Source: a virus
IMG/VR virus record: IMGVR_UViG_3300008050_007803
Location: 1 to 37,002 of that record
Direction: 5' to 3' (one strand)
Length of the DNA: 37,002 nucleotides
Shown here: in pieces, positions 31,342 through 37,002 of the stretch
Layout of the letters: each line of letters opens with the position of its first letter
Numbering within the stretch: position 1 is the stretch's first letter
The notes under the pieces: generated by a model
Databases searched by the model: none
What the model was told of the DNA's origin: nothing
What the model saw: only the letters and a program-made list of their open reading frames with translations
Position numbers and translations under genes: made by a program

Positions 31342-34316
31342 AGTATTAAAGCCGCAGCAGATAGAGGTGATGGTGATACATACGTCGCCGTTAATGATGG
31401 TATGGCTGAAGATAAAACAAAGTTCAAATTATTCAGATTGCGTGTGTTAGAGGCAGATTCCGCAAAAGTAAATGTAAACCTACTGTTGTTACAGACATAA
31501 ACTTCAGAATTTAAAAATTTAATATCATCTACGTATTCAAATAGATAATTAAACAGCACCGGCCCTTTGTTTTGATCTTTTAGTATAACCCCCAAGTTAA
31601 ATTGCTCGTTATCGCTACTATACGTTAACAAGGGCTTGCTACACTCTATATAAGCAGCATCGCCCCCTGTTAGATTTAAAAATGCAGCAGAAGACACTGC
31701 TGGGTTACCTGTTGTAGGAAATATTTGTACACTCTTATCATCGATGTAACTATACTTGTAAATTTCTGGGTAAAATCTATCTCCCTTATATCCTAGCTGG
31801 TCTCTCGCCATCCTACAGTAAAACACATCATCCTCTACCTTTAACCTATTACTTACTTTATCAAAAAAGTTTGTATTTATAGTGAGAGAATTAGTAAACG
31901 TTCCTGGGCTAACAAACCTTTCGTCTTTATATGAAGTTCGCTCAACAACTAAATAACCACTGGTTTCAATAAACAACGTGCTATAAAAAATATCAAAATT
32001 AGTTACCGCGGAAGAAAGTTCGTTACAAACTGCGGTGTTGTATTTTGTAGAGAGATATGATAACCACTCTGTAAGCTCTTTTACAGCAGGGGTATTCCAC
32101 GCTGTATTTGTATTCTTTAAATAAATTTTGCCTAGGTGGTCTTGCTTATTAAAGAAGCTTTCTTTTGCTGATGTTACATTAGATATTGTAGTTTTAGAAT
32201 CTACATTTGCGTTATACTCAAAACTCTCTTCATTAGGCGTGTAGTTAAATACTATATTATCTGTGAACCGCATTCCGTCATAGTTTTTAACATCATTTCC
32301 GGAATTACCAGAGCCACCAGATAATCGTACATCATAAGTAAAATTACCTGTTAAATCATCTGTCCATGTATCTGTAGGATCACATAATGCTGTGAATAAA
32401 GTTTTGCCGGAGTCGGCATCAACATTAAAGAGACCTATTCCGGCTTCTACTAAATCTGAAAAATAAAACTGGTCACTACTAGTTGCGTAGGCACTTAACT
32501 GAGAAATGTTTAAGTCTCCAACTCGAGTGGCACTTACAGGGTCTGTAAGAAACTCCGAATCAGAAAATTTAAAATACGCCCCTTCTTTAATATCTGCATC
32601 TAGAGTCATAGACCCAGGCCGCCCATAATCTACTTCTAGGTAGTTTGAAGGTTTTTGTAAAGTTTGATAGGGGTTAAAATACCTAGCGAATATATTATAT
32701 GCAGAGGTGGGAAAGCTTAACCAAGTGCTTGGAGTATCAGGTAGTAAACCGGACGGGCCTCTACCGGTAAAACCATTAGTAAATGTTGATAGGCCCGATC
32801 TTATAGTTTCGGAATACGTTGTCGTATCAGTTGTTTTATAAACAAAATTATAGCCCTCGCCATACAGGTCATCAAAAAATTGATAACCGTTTAATAACAA
32901 GCTTTTTATTGTTTTCGGATTTTCTTGTACAATGTTACTTCTGTAATAATTGTAATCTTTTACTAAACCAAAGATATTTCCAAATAAATCCTTTTTACTA
33001 TCATTTATATATCCTTGATCAAAAAGATAAGATAAGTCGGTGTTTAAATTCCTATCTTGTCCAATTTCAGAATTATAACCTATAAAAGCAGTACTATCTC
33101 TATCAGTATTAGGTTGATTAACTGCAATTCCTTTACTAGCATTATTAATTGATCTAGAGGTATCAATAATAAAAGTTAATACGTTTTCTGTATTTGTAAA
33201 TAAATTTGGATCCGGAAATATATATAATTGGTTAGGCGGGTAGGTCTTTTTAGTAAAGAATTTTAACCGCCGGCCTTCAATAGTTACGATTGAAGAATTT
33301 TGTGGTCTAAAGAACCCTAAATCTCTCTCACTTACAACTTCACCAGAAAACACTGAAGCTGTAGAAGGGAAGTCTTGATTTAAAAAATTAGCATATGGTT
33401 TTTCTGCTTTAAATAAAATAGGAGGTAAATTATTTTCATCCAATTCTGGCTTTCCATTTTCATCTGTGGCTAGATAATAAAAATCAGCCCCCATAAATTT
33501 TTCTGTTAGCTTCCGCTTATTATTAAACAGAGAATCGTCTGTAACATTAAAATCTAAAGTCTTACGACCTTCTTTAAGTGTAATTAAATCCTCACCAACA
33601 TTAGCAAAAACCTGAGTAATTAATGACTCATCATCAGTTAAAAATATATTATCTTTTGGTAACCCAGCCGGATCATAGCTTTTAAAGGTTTTACCGTAGT
33701 CGCCTGCTTTTGGAGACCTGTTAAAGTACTGTGAAAAATTATCAAAATACTCTGTTAGTGAGATTGATAAATCTCTTTTAATCTTTCCTATATCATAGTC
33801 TTTTGCAGCTGTGCTACGATTTTCGAGAAAGTTAATAACAAGATCTATAGCAGCGCGCTCTGCACCTAATGAACTACCCTTTACTTTAGCTTTTGTAGTA
33901 GCATAATGAAGAGTTTGGCGCTTTTTCTTATAGTATGAAATAATGTCTCTTATTTTACTACTATAAAAGGACATTGCGATCTCCATATCATATGGATCGG
34001 TAAAATCTAACTGTGTAAGAAACGTTCTTTCTGCATTAGTAGAAAAATTTAAAGTAATGTCTTTTAAAAAATCACGATACCGTTCGATAATTATATCCTT
34101 ATTATCCTTAGCTTGATTATTCGTCTGAATATTCCACCTATTAAGATAGGTGTTATAAAAGTCTGTTAAAGTTTCTGGTTGGTAAGATTCACTTACCGTT
34201 TCAATAAACTGAACAAACGAAAATGGTGTAAATTTATCTAACGCATCATCATGTTTTACATTAGGATTAGTTATAGATAAATCTACTTCAGGAAAGCCTG
34301 TAACAATAGTATCCAT
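31338..34316 (-). CDS. very large hypothetical tail/baseplate structural protein
   Basis: This 992-residue protein has no recognised family. The first 200 residues are helical (FVQFIETVSESYQPETLTDF, IAMSFYSSKIRDIISYYKKK, AERAAIDLVINFLENRS) and could be a docking module. The rest is long, polar and beta-rich with many Asn, Asp, Ser, Thr and aromatic residues (LYIFPDPNLFTNTENVLTF, KIYLKNTNTAWNTPA, GDRFYPEIYKYSYIDDKS). No enzymatic motif is seen. ATAAATA is 6 nt before the ATG. It lies between two PKD-containing proteins, with an ATGA overlap to the smaller one. A baseplate- or tail-fibre-hub role fits the position next to the gp6-like gene. Confidence 0.76.
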   Translation of the reverse strand: MDTIVTGFPEVDLSITNPNVKHDDALDKFTPFSFVQFIETVSESYQPETLTDFYNTYLNRWNIQTNNQAKDNKDIIIERYRDFLKDITLNFSTNAERTFLTQLDFTDPYDMEIAMSFYSSKIRDIISYYKKKRQTLHYATTKAKVKGSSLGAERAAIDLVINFLENRSTAAKDYDIGKIKRDLSISLTEYFDNFSQYFNRSPKAGDYGKTFKSYDPAGLPKDNIFLTDDESLITQVFANVGEDLITLKEGRKTLDFNVTDDSLFNNKRKLTEKFMGADFYYLATDENGKPELDENNLPPILFKAEKPYANFLNQDFPSTASVFSGEVVSERDLGFFRPQNSSIVTIEGRRLKFFTKKTYPPNQLYIFPDPNLFTNTENVLTFIIDTSRSINNASKGIAVNQPNTDRDSTAFIGYNSEIGQDRNLNTDLSYLFDQGYINDSKKDLFGNIFGLVKDYNYYRSNIVQENPKTIKSLLLNGYQFFDDLYGEGYNFVYKTTDTTTYSETIRSGLSTFTNGFTGRGPSGLLPDTPSTWLSFPTSAYNIFARYFNPYQTLQKPSNYLEVDYGRPGSMTLDADIKEGAYFKFSDSEFLTDPVSATRVGDLNISQLSAYATSSDQFYFSDLVEAGIGLFNVDADSGKTLFTALCDPTDTWTDDLTGNFTYDVRLSGGSGNSGNDVKNYDGMRFTDNIVFNYTPNEESFEYNANVDSKTTISNVTSAKESFFNKQDHLGKIYLKNTNTAWNTPAVKELTEWLSYLSTKYNTAVCNELSSAVTNFDIFYSTLFIETSGYLVVERTSYKDERFVSPGTFTNSLTINTNFFDKVSNRLKVEDDVFYCRMARDQLGYKGDRFYPEIYKYSYIDDKSVQIFPTTGNPAVSSAAFLNLTGGDAAYIECSKPLLTYSSDNEQFNLGVILKDQNKGPVLFNYLFEYVDDIKFLNSEVYVCNNSRFTFTFAESASNTRNLNNLNFVLSSAIPSLTATYVSPSPLSAAALIL

Positions 34317-34322
34317 TAAACA

Positions 34323-34329
34323 TATTTAT
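34323..34329 (-). promoter_or_regulatory. late-type motif GATAAATA
   Basis: Minus-strand ATAAATA lies 6 nt before the ATG at 34316, filling the 15-nt gap to the upstream gene. Confidence 0.6.
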
Positions 34330-34331
34330 CT

Positions 34332-36581
34332 CTAGAACAGAGATAGACTACTAAATAAGGAGTTTCGAATCATAACATCAAATACGTTATTAGCTCCTTC
34401 GAGGGCGCTAAGCGGGGTATTATAATCTAATGTTGTTAATCCATTGGAATAGTCGATTAAACCACCCTCGATGGTGTTATCGTACGTTGCAGATAGACTA
34501 TAAAATTTGTAAAACTTATCTACATCTGTAATACTAGCATAAGTTGCTGGTAATACTAAAGGCCACCCCCAATATGGGCCACCGCTAGTTGCAGGTGTCG
34601 CTGTAGTATTAAAATTACTAAGCATATAAGTCTGGAAATTACCAGATTTAGAATATGAAGCTCCACTTAATGCAGATATTGGCTGATAAGTATTCAGTCT
34701 TGTATATGTGTCACTAAACTTTTCATACGCTACAATGTCTGTGCCGGCAGACACTTCGTAAGTTGATGTATCAAGTAATGCACTTAGATTTTTTCCATAA
34801 GTTGTTTTTGTTGTATGTCCTTTGGGGTTGTAGTTTTCATCAAATTTATTTTGTGTACCTCTAAATTTGTTATAATTCATACTGAGCACACTCATTAACC
34901 TATCCACTAATTCAGGTTGTTGAGCTAAAGATCGATCAAACACGATCCCTTCGTCATCGGTTAGATCAGCTAAATTAATAAGAGAATTAATATCACAATA
35001 ATCTATATCGCTAGTGTTTGATGTAAAGTTTTGAATTCTTTCCCAAATCTTCTTTCCTAAAACAGTATAACTACTACTAACGTTACCAAATATAGTTCCA
35101 ATAAAATCAGTAAATAAGATATCCTTATCTAATAAAATTTCCTGGAACCGTAAATCCTTTATTGTTTGTTCAAAATCAAATTCTTCATTTTGCTTATATG
35201 CTTCGTAATAGTTTTTTGGATAACAAGTAAAAGCTGTATAGCCGGTTACTGTATTAGTTGTAGAGGTCGCAGTATTTTCATACGGACATTTTGCACTAAG
35301 TGTTAAGTACGCAGGCTCAGCAGAAAGTGAAGCAAGAGTATTATCATTAAATGTTAAGAGACCTCTATACCAAAATGTTGTATCAAAAGAAGATAACGTA
35401 GCGCTTAAGCTTTGAATTGTATAATGTGATGCAGATACTTTAACACCACTTACACCCGGAATTATTTGTGGTGTTTTACCTGATAACAACGAAAAGGTTG
35501 GTGTTAAGTGACTAGACAAGGACTTCATTGTATAGTAATCCTGATTCTTTGGTGAAAGAATAAATGGTATACCCAATCCTTTGTACTGAACTGGAGATAC
35601 AGCAAAGGTAGCTACACTGTCACCTTCTCCTGGAATACCATTTGAGGTGATTGCTATACTACTAAGAGTTTGAGCAGAAGTTGCGCCAACTAAAGATGAT
35701 AGTGTAATAGTAAAGTTGTTGTTGTAGTTATTATTTTTATAACCAGTAGTGCTATTAGAGAATATATTATCTCTATCCTTAAAGAAAGATACGTTAATAG
35801 TGTTGTAAGGTGCTTTTTGTCCGTCAGTCTTAAAATATACTACTTGATCTCCCGAGCTTCCTACATTAATACTTGATATATGCGTGCTTAATGAGTTTAC
35901 TATTGCAAACGCACTCGGGCCTTTACCACTAGTGTAATTATTACCACTTAACCGCACATATATGTTTGCAGAAGAAAGAGAAATCTTGTCTATATCCTCA
36001 TACTCAAATCCAGATAGTGAAGGTATGTATTCTTTCTTATAAAATGAATTAAACTTTTTAAGATTATTAAACCTATTAGCATTTAAATTATAATAATTAG
36101 GTACATCACACCCAGACACCGAAAAATAAATATCTTGAAAATCTTGATAGAAGGGCGACTGTGAATTAATTGTTATAGCATTAGAAAATTCACCTGCTGA
36201 TAAATTTAATATATTTGTCTTTACAGGGCCAGCGGTAACTGTAAAGGTGTTAGTTATGTAATCAAATATTTCAACATCTGTGCTATACGACGCTAATATT
36301 GAATTATTATTACAATCACGTAACACCATTCTGACATTGTATACCCCGGGGTATTCGTAAACGTGGTTACTGGTTAATGTATTACCATAAGTACCGTCGC
36401 CAAAGTCGAAAGTAGCCTTTAAGGTATTATATTGGGTTGTTACCGCCACACCGCCGAGAGAGCTAGGTATACGAGCCTTAAAAGTTAGCGGGGTAAAGGG
36501 TAGATTATAAGAAGATAACTTAGCTTCTCGCTTATAATCTTCTACGTCAAATGTCGCATAGTCTACTTTTATATTACTCAT
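34332..36581 (-). CDS. large tail/baseplate protein with N-terminal PKD domain
   Basis: This 749-residue protein has an N-terminal PKD domain: ATFDFGDGTYG (56-66) and SNHVYEYPGVYNVRMVLRD (71-89). Several Ser/Thr-rich beta-sandwich segments follow, with recurring LSS/SLS strands (TITLSSLVGATSAQTLSSI, HYTIQSLSATLSSFDTTFW). The C-terminal third is more globular and helical (about 470-600: ILLDKDILFTDFIGTIFG, IDYCDINSLINLADLTDDEG, QPELVDRLMSVLSMNYNKF) and could dock it onto the baseplate. The start overlaps the gp6-like gene's end by 8 nt, so the two are coupled. A baseplate-periphery or fibre-adaptor role is likely. Confidence 0.78.
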   Translation of the reverse strand: MSNIKVDYATFDVEDYKREAKLSSYNLPFTPLTFKARIPSSLGGVAVTTQYNTLKATFDFGDGTYGNTLTSNHVYEYPGVYNVRMVLRDCNNNSILASYSTDVEIFDYITNTFTVTAGPVKTNILNLSAGEFSNAITINSQSPFYQDFQDIYFSVSGCDVPNYYNLNANRFNNLKKFNSFYKKEYIPSLSGFEYEDIDKISLSSANIYVRLSGNNYTSGKGPSAFAIVNSLSTHISSINVGSSGDQVVYFKTDGQKAPYNTINVSFFKDRDNIFSNSTTGYKNNNYNNNFTITLSSLVGATSAQTLSSIAITSNGIPGEGDSVATFAVSPVQYKGLGIPFILSPKNQDYYTMKSLSSHLTPTFSLLSGKTPQIIPGVSGVKVSASHYTIQSLSATLSSFDTTFWYRGLLTFNDNTLASLSAEPAYLTLSAKCPYENTATSTTNTVTGYTAFTCYPKNYYEAYKQNEEFDFEQTIKDLRFQEILLDKDILFTDFIGTIFGNVSSSYTVLGKKIWERIQNFTSNTSDIDYCDINSLINLADLTDDEGIVFDRSLAQQPELVDRLMSVLSMNYNKFRGTQNKFDENYNPKGHTTKTTYGKNLSALLDTSTYEVSAGTDIVAYEKFSDTYTRLNTYQPISALSGASYSKSGNFQTYMLSNFNTTATPATSGGPYWGWPLVLPATYASITDVDKFYKFYSLSATYDNTIEGGLIDYSNGLTTLDYNTPLSALEGANNVFDVMIRNSLFSSLSLF

Positions 36582-37002
36582 CTGTTATAACAATACGCTT
36601 AGCTACGGATAAGGGAGAGTATAGGTACGGAAATTTAAAAAACGGTAACGTTTTATCTTGATTTACTAACTCTATATCACTTTCAGGGTATTGAGGGTTA
36701 AATGATAAAAATGATACACCACCTGTGAATATTTCCCCAGTTAGCTCATTTCTAGTTTCTATTCGCTTTATACCTTCCAGTGAAAGAATATCATTAGCTA
36801 GATTTATTAACTTTAAATCTTGCCCAAGTGAGTTCATCTCTGGATCGAAAAACTTTTTAATTAAGCTAGCAATTCGTGATTTAAGGGTCGTTTTGTTAAT
36901 TTTATTATTAGTTTCCCTAACAGCATATAATTTAGTTTGGTCTAATATATCTAACGTTAAATCAGACGCGTCGCCTATTCCTAATCCAAATGCCATATAA
37001 AT
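36574..37002 (-). CDS. 6: baseplate wedge protein gp6-like, C-terminal part (5' end beyond window)
   Basis: The frame is open through the right edge. An ATG at 36996 exists, but the sequence (FGLGIGDASDLTLDILDQTK) reads like an internal strand of a longer protein, so I treat it as partial. The pattern (TTLKSRIASLIKKFFDPEMN, SLGQDLKLINLANDILSLEG, IKRIETRN) matches the C-terminal part of the gp6/COG3299-type baseplate wedge family. There a helix, an FF-x-P segment, LGQ and a final beta-unit (GVSFLSFNPQYPESDIE) recur. In T4, gp6 dimers form the continuous inner ring of the baseplate and rearrange on contraction. The family match is from memory of pattern, so a different small baseplate protein starting at 36996 remains possible. 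Confidence 0.55.
   Translation of the reverse strand: MYMAFGLGIGDASDLTLDILDQTKLYAVRETNNKINKTTLKSRIASLIKKFFDPEMNSLGQDLKLINLANDILSLEGIKRIETRNELTGEIFTGGVSFLSFNPQYPESDIELVNQDKTLPFFKFPYLYSPLSVAKRIVITDE

Noticed and set aside
1-37002. tRNA genes, CRISPR array, insertion sequence or integrase
   Set aside because: No cloverleaf, regularly spaced repeat array, transposase or recombinase motif was recognised; the repeats present are all coding repeats in the 1125-residue gene.

Overview
The window is a gene-dense, AT-rich stretch of a T4-like contractile-tailed phage genome. The T4 replication set is recognisable by motif: UvsX (partial), gp41 helicase, gp32 single-strand binding protein, gp45 clamp, RNase H/flap nuclease and gp61 primase. 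There is also a long block of baseplate and tail-fibre genes. The gp32 and clamp-neighbour genes resemble those of marine T4-like phages (cyanophage and pelagiphage lineages). That resemblance is from memory, and the host cannot be read from this sequence. No tRNA genes, integrase, transposase, reverse transcriptase or CRISPR array were seen, and no gene-free stretch exceeds 300 bases.

Layout: bases 1-13491 are mostly plus-strand replication and metabolism genes. In order they are uvsX end, queC, a helix-hairpin-helix protein, a class II glutamine amidotransferase, a StrF-like glycosyltransferase, gp41, a DHH phosphoesterase, a small ORF, gp32, an unknown, gp45, three small conserved-type proteins, RNase H, gp61, then three small genes. 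Two minus-strand genes (1376-2791 and 11992-12429) sit inside this block, each with a T4-late-type motif at its start codon. From 13486 to the end every gene is on the minus strand. These are a GalNAc-transferase-like glycosyltransferase, a 1125-residue repeat-rich protein with a trypsin-like domain and a Pro/Thr tail, small genes, two tail-collar fibres, two related short-fibre-tip proteins (one fused to a glycine-rich adhesin domain), several large virion proteins (two with PKD-like segments), and the end of a gp6-like baseplate wedge protein.

Regulation: at least ten genes carry (T)ATAAATA or TAAATA only 5-9 nt before the start codon, usually with no Shine-Dalgarno. gp32 has a TTGAAG-N16-TATAAT promoter whose predicted start falls on the ATG. 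Together this suggests very short leaders or leaderless mRNAs. The gp45 clamp, which in T4 also activates late transcription, is encoded here.

Most interesting candidates: (1) a possible phage-encoded mucin-type O-glycosylation pair, in which a GalNAc-transferase-like enzyme lies 11 nt downstream of a virion-type protein ending in PPYTT repeats and poly-Thr; (2) a trypsin-like H-D-S triad inside that same protein; (3) a zinc-ligand-depleted QueC close to a stand-alone class II amidotransferase, which may be a split GAT-QueC (archaeosine-type DNA modification) system; (4) a gp32 without its zinc cysteines; (5) the compact promoter/start architecture.
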